NCBI GenBank assembly: GCA_025354405.1 | Contig: JANXMY010000190.1 | Span: 1 to 64,000, forward strand | Direction of reading: 5' to 3' | Source: Armatimonadota bacterium | Lineage (GTDB): Bacteria > Armatimonadota > Armatimonadia > Armatimonadales > Capsulimonadaceae | Length of the DNA: 64,000 nt | Part shown: piece by piece, positions 17,178 to 25,386 of the stretch | How the letters are laid out: each line of letters begins with the position of its first letter | Position numbering within the stretch: position 1 is the stretch's first letter | Notes under the pieces: model-generated | The model's input: only the letters and a program-made list of their open reading frames with translations | The model's database searches: none | Told to the model about the DNA's origin: nothing | Program-made: the position numbers and the translations under genes

Positions 17178-19136
17178 ATGCACCAGACAGAAAACCAGCT
17201 CCGTCCCTTTCCCAAAGAGCTGCCCCAAACAAATTTCTTTCTTGACGCTATAGTTAACACTGTGGATGCACTGGTTGTTGTAATTGACCGAAGTGGCCAC
17301 ATCGTTCTCTTTAATCATGCCTGTGAGGTAGCGACGGGTTATAAATTTGACCAGGTTCAAGACCAGCCATTTTGGAAACTCTTTATCATCCCCGAAGAAC
17401 AGGATAGCTTTGAGGCGTATTTCAAGTTCGATGGTGGACCTCGCGTTCCCAACAAGCGCGAGAATGTTTGGCTCACCAAAAGTGGCTGCCAGGAAATGAT
17501 CGCCTGGTCTAATACGGTGCTGCACGATGATCAGGACCGAATGACGTTCGTCGTTGCCACCGGCCTTATCATCACCGAGCGAAAGCATGCGGAAGAGGCG
17601 TTGCAGGCGGCAGAGCATAACTACCGAAGTATGTTTGAGAATGCTCTTGACGGTATTTTCCAGACGACACGGGCGGGGCATTATCTGCGTGCCAACTCGG
17701 CTCTTGCTCGTATCTACGGCTATGAAACACCCGATGAGCTGATCGAAACTCTGCACGATATCAAGCAGCAGCTCTATGTGGACCCGCGCCGGCGGGCCGA
17801 GTTTGTCCGCTTGATGCGCATGCATGGATGTGTGACCGGCTTTGAGGCGCAGATCTACCGTCGAGATGGCAAGATCATCTGGATCACTGAAGATGCCCGT
17901 GCCGTTTACGATGCGGCTGATACTCTGCAATATTACGAGGGCCATGTCCAGGATATTACCCACCGGAAATCTCTGGAAGCAGAGAAAGAAAACCTTCTGG
18001 CCGAAGCCCTAGAGCGTGCCGATCATGATCCATTAACTGGACTGCTTAACCACCGAGCATTTCACAAAAGATACCAGGAAGAGACCGCGCGCGCATTGCG
18101 TGAGGGCACCCCTTTAGCAGTTGCAGTGATGGATCTTGACAACTTCAAGTTCTTCAACGATGCCTACGGTCATGCCGTCGGCGACGATGTGCTGCGCCGG
18201 GTCGCAGAAACACTGCTGAACGGCTGCCGGCCCTATGATACGCTGGCCCGTTTCGGTGGGGACGAGTTTGCATTGCTCATGCCAAACACGACACTCGGTG
18301 AAGCCACCGCCCTGACAACTCGCCTGCGAAAGAAACTTGCTTCTACCGGATACCGACCGTTGAATCTCGAGAGCCCTATTCCGCTGACATTATCCGCCGG
18401 TCTCGCCGTCTTTCCTGAGGATGGAGAAGAGAAACAGATTGTCCTGGAAGCCGCGGATGTCCGTTTGATGCGGACGAAGACCGGCGGAAGCGATGACGAC
18501 TCCATTGAAAGTCTGCGCGAGCTTCTCCTGCATTCGCATCAGGGGTTTCTAATGCTCGATGCCCTGGTGACGGCTGTAGACAATAAAGATCGTTACACAC
18601 GTCGCCACTCCGAAGATGTGATGCGCTACGCCATTCAGATCGCAAGCGATTTGAACCTTGACAAACACGCGCAGCACACCCTGCAGGTGGCAGCACTCCT
18701 GCACGATGTTGGTAAAATCGGTGTCCCAGACCGTATTCTGCGTAAGCCAGGACTTCTTACTGACGAAGAAATAGATGCGATCCGTCAGCATCCGATGATG
18801 GGAGCCGTCATTGTCGGAGCCGTTCCAGGGTTTGAAGAAACACTTGAGGCAATCCGTCACCATCATGAGCGATGGGATGGTAAAGGCTATCCCCTCGGCC
18901 TAGCCGGATGCGAAGTGCCGCTGCCCGCGCGAATCATGGCGGTGGCAGATGCGTACAGTGCCATGACGATGGACCGGCCCTACCGACAGGGAAAGCTGCC
19001 GGAAGATGCGCTTCGGATCCTATTGCTGGGGTCCGGCAGTCAGTGGGACCCGGATTGTGTGGCTGCATTCCAGCAAAGCTTCATCCGTCTGAATATCGAT
19101 TTGGACCGGGACAAAGCCGCGCACACTGTTGATTAG
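17178..19136 (+). CDS. PAS-PAS-GGDEF-HD-GYP cyclic-di-GMP signalling protein
   Basis: 652 residues without membrane segments. Two PAS sensor domains (about 20-130 and 140-260) precede a diguanylate cyclase domain with the intact GGDEF motif at 360-364 and an inhibitory I-site RPYD at 351-354. A short linker leads to an HD-GYP phosphodiesterase with HD at 509-510 and GYP at 570-572 (HHHERWDGKGYP). Both catalytic centres look intact, so the protein could make and break c-di-GMP according to its PAS signals. The last 117 bases overlap the convergent pabBC gene; only the non-conserved tails of both proteins lie in the shared stretch. Confidence 0.93.
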   Translation: MHQTENQLRPFPKELPQTNFFLDAIVNTVDALVVVIDRSGHIVLFNHACEVATGYKFDQVQDQPFWKLFIIPEEQDSFEAYFKFDGGPRVPNKRENVWLTKSGCQEMIAWSNTVLHDDQDRMTFVVATGLIITERKHAEEALQAAEHNYRSMFENALDGIFQTTRAGHYLRANSALARIYGYETPDELIETLHDIKQQLYVDPRRRAEFVRLMRMHGCVTGFEAQIYRRDGKIIWITEDARAVYDAADTLQYYEGHVQDITHRKSLEAEKENLLAEALERADHDPLTGLLNHRAFHKRYQEETARALREGTPLAVAVMDLDNFKFFNDAYGHAVGDDVLRRVAETLLNGCRPYDTLARFGGDEFALLMPNTTLGEATALTTRLRKKLASTGYRPLNLESPIPLTLSAGLAVFPEDGEEKQIVLEAADVRLMRTKTGGSDDDSIESLRELLLHSHQGFLMLDALVTAVDNKDRYTRRHSEDVMRYAIQIASDLNLDKHAQHTLQVAALLHDVGKIGVPDRILRKPGLLTDEEIDAIRQHPMMGAVIVGAVPGFEETLEAIRHHHERWDGKGYPLGLAGCEVPLPARIMAVADAYSAMTMDRPYRQGKLPEDALRILLLGSGSQWDPDCVAAFQQSFIRLNIDLDRDKAAHTVD

Positions 19137-20816
19137 CCACATACCAGTGGCGGTATTCAAATCTTCACAGCGCAGAATACGCTCAAACAGTTTGCCTTCA
19201 GAAAGAAGCGCGGCCCGAAGGACCCCCCCGAGCAGGCCGCACGCCCGCGGCGGTGTCCAAAGTCCCTCATCGTTCTTGAGAACGAGGTTCCCGATCGTAA
19301 ACTCGGTCAGCTCACCTTCTTCATTCCAGAGCAGCACATCGAACGCCTCCGGGTGTGCCTGCTTATGGGTTTCATAAACAGCTCGGTGCGTCGTCTTGTG
19401 GCAAAGAAACGGATCATTTTTGTTTATGGGGGTACTTGCCAGAACAACCGACAGCGGGTATTCCGGCAAAGGCAGCAGAAAGCAAGATTCAATGCGCGGC
19501 GGCCCCTCTGGTGAGACGAACAGTCGGACACGCATTTTCGCAGCGCCAAAGAGTGCGGCGGCATCATCCAGGGCGGCTTCGACTGCCGACCGCGACACTG
19601 GCACACGAAAATATTCAGCAGAGAGGAGGAGCCGCGCTATGTGGCGCTCACGCAGAAGATATCCCCCATCCTCCCAGCATAGGGTTTCGAACAGCTCAAA
19701 CTTCGGTGTCTCGGCCGCGAGAATAGCCGCTTTCGAGAGAGCTTCCTCATACTCACGCTCGGCGGTGGAATCCCACACGATGCCCCCTCCGACGCCGTAC
19801 TGAAGCCTGCCGGTTTCCGTATCGATAACTGCCGTGCGGATGGCAACGTTGAAGATGGCCTCCCCAGAAGGAGAAACAGTGCCAATCGCTCCGCAGTACG
19901 GCCCGCGCGGTGAGGTTTCGAGGGCAGCAATGCGTTTCATTGCACTGACTTTTGGGGCGCCGGTCACCGAGCCGCAGGGAAACAGTGCGGTTAAGATGTC
20001 AACCAGGCCCACAGCAGCGGGAATTTCTGCCTCGACGGTTGAGGTCATTTGCCAGAGTGTCGGATACTGCTCGATCTCAAATAGCTTTGGGACCTTTACC
20101 GAGCCATTGACGGCAATCCTGCCCAGATCGTTTCGCAGCAGATCGACGATCATCAAATTCTCTGCCCGATCCTTTTCGGCACAGGCCAATTCGGCAGCAA
20201 GGGCTTCGTCTTCGTCGCACCAGCGGCCACGAGGACGTGTCCCTTTCATTGGCCGGGTAGACAGCTGCTTACCTTGACGGTGAAAAAACAGCTCTGGAGA
20301 GGCCGAAAGAATCTGATGACGTCCCAGATTCAGAAATGCACTGTATTTTGCGCCTGAAATTTCTGTCAGCCGCTGGAACAGCCCCAGGCCATCCTCAGGC
20401 CACGGGGCGCCGAGGCGAAATGTGTGATTCACCTGATAAAAATCACCCGCTTCGATCCCTTGATGAATAGAGGCGATGGCTTCCTGATACTCTCTGAGGC
20501 CCATGTCGGGCAGCAAGTCTTCAACCGGGCCGCATAGAGTTTGCTTCGCTTTCGGCATATCTCGGGAGTTATCAAAAAGGCCAAACCAGAGCAAAGGCAT
20601 ACCGGGGAGTGGTGGATGGACAGAGAAGGCCGAATCAAATGCCGGAGCCGCCTCGTATGCGATATATCCAGCCGCATAAAACCCGGCTTCACTAGCCGCC
20701 TGTACTCGTCGGAGTGCTGGAATGACTTCGGCGACAGTTTCCGCAATAATTACTTCAACTGGCTCCGTAAAGCAGAGCGGCTGCGGGAAGTCAAATACTA
20801 GGAATGGCGGAGTCAT
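19020..20816 (-). CDS. pabBC: Aminodeoxychorismate synthase component I fused to aminodeoxychorismate lyase
   Basis: 598 residues combining two steps of p-aminobenzoate synthesis for folate. The PabB half (about 1-395) shows SASPELFF, PMKGTRPRG, IVDLLRNDLGR and PCGSVTGAPK of chorismate-utilising enzymes. The PabC half (about 400-575) is a PLP class IV aminotransferase-like lyase with HKTTHRAVYE carrying the likely PLP lysine, ELTEFTIGNLVL, and LLGGVLRAALL. The amidotransferase PabA is not in the window. The ATG follows directly on the TAA of the polysaccharide deacetylase gene, so translation is probably coupled. The last about 26 residues are beyond the conserved core and overlap the HD-GYP gene. 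Confidence 0.92.
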   Translation of the reverse strand: MTPPFLVFDFPQPLCFTEPVEVIIAETVAEVIPALRRVQAASEAGFYAAGYIAYEAAPAFDSAFSVHPPLPGMPLLWFGLFDNSRDMPKAKQTLCGPVEDLLPDMGLREYQEAIASIHQGIEAGDFYQVNHTFRLGAPWPEDGLGLFQRLTEISGAKYSAFLNLGRHQILSASPELFFHRQGKQLSTRPMKGTRPRGRWCDEDEALAAELACAEKDRAENLMIVDLLRNDLGRIAVNGSVKVPKLFEIEQYPTLWQMTSTVEAEIPAAVGLVDILTALFPCGSVTGAPKVSAMKRIAALETSPRGPYCGAIGTVSPSGEAIFNVAIRTAVIDTETGRLQYGVGGGIVWDSTAEREYEEALSKAAILAAETPKFELFETLCWEDGGYLLRERHIARLLLSAEYFRVPVSRSAVEAALDDAAALFGAAKMRVRLFVSPEGPPRIESCFLLPLPEYPLSVVLASTPINKNDPFLCHKTTHRAVYETHKQAHPEAFDVLLWNEEGELTEFTIGNLVLKNDEGLWTPPRACGLLGGVLRAALLSEGKLFERILRCEDLNTATGMWLINSVRGFVPVQIDIQTDEALLECSHTIRVPLTAGPQQ

Positions 20817-21599
20817 TTAGAAAACTCTCTCTAAAGGGACACAGGTAAAGTCCTGCTTCTGCAGACTGCGCAAAATCAACGGCAGAGCCTCCACTGTCGC
20901 ACTGCTGCATGGGCCATCGTGCAGCAGGATGATCGCCCCTGATCTGACTGTATGCGTCACGCGCTGCGCGATACTTTCCGGGTCGGTATCCCGGTAGTCA
21001 CGCGAGTCGCAGCTCCAGGCCGCGACCCGCAGCCCCTGCGCTTTGGCAAACCAGAGTGCCCGCAGCGATTTAAAGCCGTGTGGTGGTCGCAGCCACCGGG
21101 CAGGAGGCGCTTCAGGACAGGCCCGTCGAATAGCTTCCTGCGTACGATTGACTTCTTCGGCGATCCGGCGACTCCCCAGCCCCACAAACGCAGCATGCCG
21201 CCAGGCATGGATACCGACTGTATGACCTTCCGCGTTCATACGCCGGATCAGCTCGGGGTAGCGCTCCACTGCTTCGCCTAAAACGAAAAAAGTTGCCCGG
21301 TTTTTTTGTTCGTTGAGGCAATCCAAAATTGCGAAAGTCGTCTCCGAAGGACCATCATCGAATGAGAGCGCGACGATTTTTTCGACGGTCGCAAGGCGGT
21401 TTAAAATCGGCAATCCCCAGGACCACGGCGCGACGAACACAAAGACGAAGTACAGGCAGAGAACCGGTGTGAGAAACAGCCCGAGTGCGTAGGGACCGGT
21501 AAAGGACCAGCCAGTCAGCACATGCAGAGCGATGGCACAGAGAGAAGCCTGTATCGTTCTGACGAATATGATCCAAAAAACTGGGTTGTCACGGTTCAT
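20817..21599 (-). CDS. Polysaccharide deacetylase (NodB homology), membrane-anchored
   Basis: 260 residues of carbohydrate esterase family 4. Two N-terminal membrane helices (about 8-28 and 35-58) are followed by the NodB domain: SFDDGPS, HAWRH with the metal histidines, LRPPHG and the C-terminal LLHDGP. These enzymes remove N-acetyl groups from chitin-like or peptidoglycan sugars, using a divalent metal. Its ATG overlaps the end of the CrtC-like gene by four bases and its stop abuts the pabBC start, so the three genes form a tightly coupled operon. Deacetylation of a surface glycan or glycolipid is the likely role. Confidence 0.9.
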   Translation of the reverse strand: MNRDNPVFWIIFVRTIQASLCAIALHVLTGWSFTGPYALGLFLTPVLCLYFVFVFVAPWSWGLPILNRLATVEKIVALSFDDGPSETTFAILDCLNEQKNRATFFVLGEAVERYPELIRRMNAEGHTVGIHAWRHAAFVGLGSRRIAEEVNRTQEAIRRACPEAPPARWLRPPHGFKSLRALWFAKAQGLRVAAWSCDSRDYRDTDPESIAQRVTHTVRSGAIILLHDGPCSSATVEALPLILRSLQKQDFTCVPLERVF

Positions 21600-22633
21600 C
21601 GCACAGAGATCCGGGCTTTGGTCGCAGACGCTACAATCAATCCCGCCAGCATCTTTGGACGGAAATACTCACCGATCCCCTGCCCTATTTCAGTTTTCCC
21701 GGCCCTGGTAACTTTCGCGTCGCAAAAAACGCGCAGATAGAACGGCGCACTGTCCAGCCGTGTCCCAAGATCAAAGCAGACGGAGACGTCACCACTCTGC
21801 ACACTCAAACGAGTAGCGTAAATCGTGCCAAATCCATTGATCCTTCTTCGCGACAGCCGCACCTGAGCATTGAGGTCGTGCAGGATCAGTCGTCCAGCCT
21901 CGAACAGCAGCAAGTGGCTTACCGTTTTTGCGGAACCATGTGAGCGGACATGATACAAGATTACGGCCCGCTCGTCCTCCATTTCGGCCCTCGCCCAGTA
22001 CCAATCCTTGAGTTGAGTATCGAACGGAAGCCGCCCCCAGTTATGATCATGATAGCCATGGCCGGAGAACGAAATCTGTTCCACCGCGCTTCCGTTTTGC
22101 GGCGCAGTCAGAGAGATTTTTCCTTTGACTCGGCAGGAGGGTGCGGCAGGCAGCCAGAAATCCGAATGCCCCACCCCAGCCTCTTCCGTTTCCTGAAAGA
22201 GCAGAGGCGGGGAATCGAAGGTCAAAGACGCAGCAAGCCCTCGCCCATTGGCATTCTCATCTGTAACTATCAGCACGCTCCGGCCTTCTGAATTCAAATT
22301 CAGTAAATTCGGACCGAGCCGCAAGCGTCCCGGCAGGGAGGAAGGGATTTCGACTTCATCGCGCTCAAAACGCGTGAAATGATAGGCGTGGAGATGGCCG
22401 TTGCGGTAAAGCGCGAAAAACAGCGCGTTGTGCTCCAATGGGTCCACCGATTTCCCCTGTGCCGCAAGGCGGTAATACGGCGAAAAAGGATTGCCAAGAA
22501 ACCAGATCGCTGAGAATGCCCACTCCCCACAATCTGAGCGGGCATCAAAGTACCACCACTCATAGGCACCCGCAGTCTCACTCAGCCATTCTTTATGCGC
22601 GGCATCTTCCGCAGCATTCATCACAAGGCGCAT
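21596..22633 (-). CDS. CrtC-like carotenoid 1,2-hydratase / AttH-lipocalin family protein
   Basis: 345 residues. The N-terminal EWWYFDAR and the internal GYHDHNWG motif are hallmarks of the hydroxyneurosporene synthase (CrtC)/AttH family, which forms a double lipocalin barrel. CrtC hydrates the C1-C2 double bond of acyclic carotenoids; many family members outside phototrophs are uncharacterised, so the substrate may be another isoprenoid. The ATG 22633 lies seven bases after the last base of a perfect TATAAT and has no ribosome site, a leaderless arrangement. It opens an operon with a polysaccharide deacetylase and pabBC, divergent from a GT2 of the carotenoid-glycosyltransferase type. Confidence 0.82.
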   Translation of the reverse strand: MRLVMNAAEDAAHKEWLSETAGAYEWWYFDARSDCGEWAFSAIWFLGNPFSPYYRLAAQGKSVDPLEHNALFFALYRNGHLHAYHFTRFERDEVEIPSSLPGRLRLGPNLLNLNSEGRSVLIVTDENANGRGLAASLTFDSPPLLFQETEEAGVGHSDFWLPAAPSCRVKGKISLTAPQNGSAVEQISFSGHGYHDHNWGRLPFDTQLKDWYWARAEMEDERAVILYHVRSHGSAKTVSHLLLFEAGRLILHDLNAQVRLSRRRINGFGTIYATRLSVQSGDVSVCFDLGTRLDSAPFYLRVFCDAKVTRAGKTEIGQGIGEYFRPKMLAGLIVASATKARISVR

Positions 22634-22639
22634 GAAAGT

Positions 22640-22668
22640 ATTATACCCCGCTTCGTATCTGTGGTCGA
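22640..22668 (-). promoter_or_regulatory. Leaderless promoter of the CrtC-like operon
   Basis: On the minus strand TCGACC (22668-22663), a 17-base spacer and a perfect TATAAT (22645-22640); the ATG starts seven bases beyond the -10 box, coinciding with the predicted transcription start. Confidence 0.7.
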
Positions 22669-22716
22669 AGCAATGGAAAGAGTTCTTAACAAAGTGATTT
22701 TCACAAAGCCAGGGGG

Positions 22717-22722
22717 TATACT
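22717..22722 (+). promoter_or_regulatory. -10 box of the GT2 gene, near-leaderless
   Basis: TATACT ends ten bases before the ATG at 22732, leaving room for only about three untranslated bases and no Shine-Dalgarno. No clear -35 is seen. A small palindrome GTGA-N3-TCAC at 22694-22704 would overlap the -35 region and might be an operator. Confidence 0.5.
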
Positions 22723-22731
22723 GATACAGTC

Positions 22732-23880
22732 ATGGGGCTGATGTTTCTTTATCAAGCAATTGTCACTTTTTTCGCGCTGTCTCTCACCGGCACAGCTTTA
22801 CTCAATTTCCGATTCTTTCGTAAGCCACGCGCTTTTGTTAGCCCAGAGGGAGACAATGCCCTCCCCTTTATCTCCATACTCGTTCCAGCCCGGGACGAAG
22901 AGGAGAATATCGAAGCCTGTGTTCGGTCATTACTTTCCCTCAACTATCCCAACTTCGAAGTCATCGTACTCGATGACCGCTCTGCCGATAACACCTACGG
23001 TATCCTCTGTCGCCTGAGGGATCAAGACGAACGGCTTCGTGTACTCATTGGGGCGGAGCTGCCAGCCGACTGGTATGGGAAGCCGTTCGCCTGCTGGCAG
23101 ATGGCACAGGCCGCACAGGGAGAATATCTTCTCCTGACGGATGCCGACTGCGAGTTTTCTCCAGATGCGCTGCTGCTGGCTCTCGGGGCCGCGCAGGATC
23201 ATCAAACTGATCTTATCTCACTCGTCCCCAATCTGCGGGCAGAGGGCTTCTGGGAGAAGCTAATTATCCCGCTGCAATACTTTATCATCTTCGCATTTCT
23301 GCCGACTTTTTTGATCCGCAGCACCTCACACCCGTGGTTTGCGGCGGCCAACGGCGCGTTTTTGTTTCTGAAGCGTGAAACTTACTTTGCCGTTGATGGA
23401 CACCGGGCAGTTCGGCGGCAATTGGCGGAAGACGTCAAATTTGCCCAGCATGTCAAGCGCCAGGGAAAAACGCTCTGGTATGGCGATGGGTCCAGAACTT
23501 ATGGAGTGCGGATGTACCATGGCCTGCCGGAGATATGGGCGGGGTTTTCGAAGAATATCTTTCCAGCATTCTCAAAAAACATCGCGCTGCTGGGAGGCGT
23601 CATCCTGATGCTCCTTAATATATTTGTCCTGCCTATTTTGTGGGTGGCCGCAGGGTGGATTATCGGAGCAGGATGGGTTTGGCTGCCACTAGTCAGCTAT
23701 ATCTTACTGGTGGGAATTCGATTGGGGCTAACGGCGCGGTTCGGGCGCGATACGGGCGAATATGCTTTACTGAATCCTTTGGCTTGGACGGTTGTCATCG
23801 GCATCGCCATCAATTCTGCTTATCAGTCACTTTCTGGACGCGGGAATGCCTGGAAAGGACGTCTCTATCCGAAGAATTAG
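22732..23880 (+). CDS. Family 2 glycosyltransferase, CrtQ/HpnB-like, membrane-associated
   Basis: 382 residues. One N-terminal helix (about 4-22), a GT-A catalytic domain with SILVPARDEEENI, VIVLDDRSAD, the metal-binding LLTDADCEF and the base region LAEDVKFAQ, then three to four C-terminal helices. The arrangement is that of 4,4'-diaponeurosporenoate glycosyltransferase (CrtQ) and hopene-associated HpnB proteins, which glycosylate terpenoid lipids. It is divergent from the CrtC-like gene, so a glycosylated carotenoid or similar membrane isoprenoid is a reasonable inference. No phytoene synthase or desaturase lies in the window. Confidence 0.83.
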   Translation: MGLMFLYQAIVTFFALSLTGTALLNFRFFRKPRAFVSPEGDNALPFISILVPARDEEENIEACVRSLLSLNYPNFEVIVLDDRSADNTYGILCRLRDQDERLRVLIGAELPADWYGKPFACWQMAQAAQGEYLLLTDADCEFSPDALLLALGAAQDHQTDLISLVPNLRAEGFWEKLIIPLQYFIIFAFLPTFLIRSTSHPWFAAANGAFLFLKRETYFAVDGHRAVRRQLAEDVKFAQHVKRQGKTLWYGDGSRTYGVRMYHGLPEIWAGFSKNIFPAFSKNIALLGGVILMLLNIFVLPILWVAAGWIIGAGWVWLPLVSYILLVGIRLGLTARFGRDTGEYALLNPLAWTVVIGIAINSAYQSLSGRGNAWKGRLYPKN

Positions 23881-23961
23881 CGAGTTAGGATTAAGCGGTG
23901 AAATTGTCGGGTATATTTCCGATGACGAAAAGCAAAGCCTTGAAGCTGGAGAATATATACA

Positions 23962-24471
23962 ATGGCGGAAGATGTTAAGGAGCAGCTGCTCCGTTATCTC
24001 AGCGATGCTCATGCAGCCGAAGTCGGCGGACTTGCATCACTTAAAGATTTGGTCGAAGGCACGAGCGATGACAATGTGCGGCAAGTCATAGCCGAGCACA
24101 TTACGGTCACGCAGTCACAGATTGAGCGGCTGGAAGCGCGTATTCAGGCGCTGGGCGGCAGTAAATCTGAAGGCAAAGGACTGCTGAACACGATCATCGG
24201 AAAGGGCAGCGACCTGCTGAATATCTTCCACAGCCATGAAGACAAGCAGACGCAGGACCTCATTAAAGCCTACTCACTGGAGCACTTCGAAGTGGGGATG
24301 TACATGTCGCTCGAGGCCTACGCGGATGCGATTGGAGATACTGAAACGGCGCGTCTGACGACGGCGTTCATCGCTGAAGAGCAGATGGCTGCGGAGCGAG
24401 TGAGCCGATTAATTCCGGAAGTTGCAACTTCGGCACTCAAAAACAGCGAAGGTACCTCGTCAGCAGCCTGA
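23962..24471 (+). CDS. Ferritin-like DUF892 (YciE/YciF-type) protein
   Basis: 169 residues forming a four-helix bundle: HAAEVGGLASLKDLV, HITVTQSQIERLEARIQAL, LIKAYSLEHFEVGMYMSLEAYA and AFIAEEQMAAERV. Conserved Glu and His positions that bind a di-iron centre in this family are visible (for example EHFE). The proteins are stress-induced in enterobacteria; a role in oxidative stress is presumed. It has a GGAG ten bases before ATG 23962. A single gene, 81 bases after the GT2. Confidence 0.82.
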   Translation: MAEDVKEQLLRYLSDAHAAEVGGLASLKDLVEGTSDDNVRQVIAEHITVTQSQIERLEARIQALGGSKSEGKGLLNTIIGKGSDLLNIFHSHEDKQTQDLIKAYSLEHFEVGMYMSLEAYADAIGDTETARLTTAFIAEEQMAAERVSRLIPEVATSALKNSEGTSSAA

Positions 24472-24502
24472 AAACGTTCTGTCTTAAACGGTATTTTGCA
24501 GG

Positions 24503-24565
24503 TATAATGGAGAGACTGAAACAATTCCCGTCTCTTTTTCGATTTTAGACCGGGCGCTGTCGCCC
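24503..24565 (+). promoter_or_regulatory. Promoter and structured leader before the Spy-like gene
   Basis: A TATAAT lies at 24503-24508 without a good -35 box. Downstream are a weak hairpin agagac/gtctct followed by TTTTC (24511-24539) and a small hairpin gggcg-ctgt-cgccc (24552-24565), just before the AAAGGA ribosome site. The first may also act as terminator for the DUF892 gene. Confidence 0.4.
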
Positions 24566-24592
24566 TCAATATCTCCAAAGGAACTCCCAGAC

Positions 24593-25372
24593 TTGACACA
24601 CACACGATGCGCCTGGCTTGCCATTCCCGCAGCTCTTCTGACTTTGGTCAGCTTGCCTATTGCCTCACAGGCGCAGCGACCACCCATAACGTCAGCCTCG
24701 TCAGCCGAATCGGATCTGAGCGCGGCACAGAAGACGAAGGTTGCAGCGCGAAAAGCACGGTTTGAACAAGATATTGCCGCTCTGCGCGCTAACTCAAAGA
24801 TGACAAATGCACAGAAGCAGACAAAGTTTGAGGAAATGGCGCACTCTGCAGATAGTGACCTTATGGCTATTCTGACTCCTGAGCAGCGGGGGCAGGTAAC
24901 ACAGCGCAAAGCAATCAATGTACAGTTCAGCAATGACTTGGCGGCACTGCGCACGAATACGACTATGACCGAGGCGCAGAAAAAAGCCCGATTTCAGGTG
25001 ATGATGGCAGCGCGGCAAAATGCTCTGCTGGCGACACTCCCCCCGGCCCAGCGGGCGCGCGTGGAGCGAGAGCAGCAAGTAAAAACAGCGCAAGTCGCCA
25101 GCATGCGGCGACAGATCGAGGAGCTTGGAAATTCGATACAGAAATCGGAATCACCCGCACAGCTCAAAAAGATTCAGGCGATCAGTCAGAGTACGCGGGT
25201 GCAGGAACAGGCAGTAATCGCAGATAAGTCGCTGTCGGATCAGGCGAAAGGCTCACGTATTGAAGCGCTCCGCCGCTCTGCCCAGGCGAAAATCGACGCG
25301 CTGCTGACACCTGCACAGCGGGCACAATTCGCGCGGCTGCGGGCATTGATCACTACCCCGCCCCCTCAATAG
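24593..25372 (+). CDS. Periplasmic helical protein with Spy/CpxP-like LTxxQ motifs
   Basis: 259 residues: a signal peptide (about 1-27, cleaved after SQAQ-like sequence) and a charged, almost wholly alpha-helical mature part. It contains LTPEQR, LPPAQR and LTPAQR, reminiscent of the LTxxQ motif of Spy/CpxP chaperones. Two successive stretches (AALRANSKMTNAQK and AALRTNTTMTEAQK), each followed by an LTPEQR-like element, show an internal duplication of about 60 residues. A chaperone or envelope-stress role is inferred only. The TTG start at 24593 is supported by AAAGGA ten bases upstream. Confidence 0.65.
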   Translation: MTHTRCAWLAIPAALLTLVSLPIASQAQRPPITSASSAESDLSAAQKTKVAARKARFEQDIAALRANSKMTNAQKQTKFEEMAHSADSDLMAILTPEQRGQVTQRKAINVQFSNDLAALRTNTTMTEAQKKARFQVMMAARQNALLATLPPAQRARVEREQQVKTAQVASMRRQIEELGNSIQKSESPAQLKKIQAISQSTRVQEQAVIADKSLSDQAKGSRIEALRRSAQAKIDALLTPAQRAQFARLRALITTPPPQ

Positions 25373-25386
25373 AATGGGACAAAGCA

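Noticed and set aside
23792-24091. 99-codon frame bridging the GT2 end and the DUF892 start
   Set aside because: Overlaps both supported genes in another frame and has no initiation signal.
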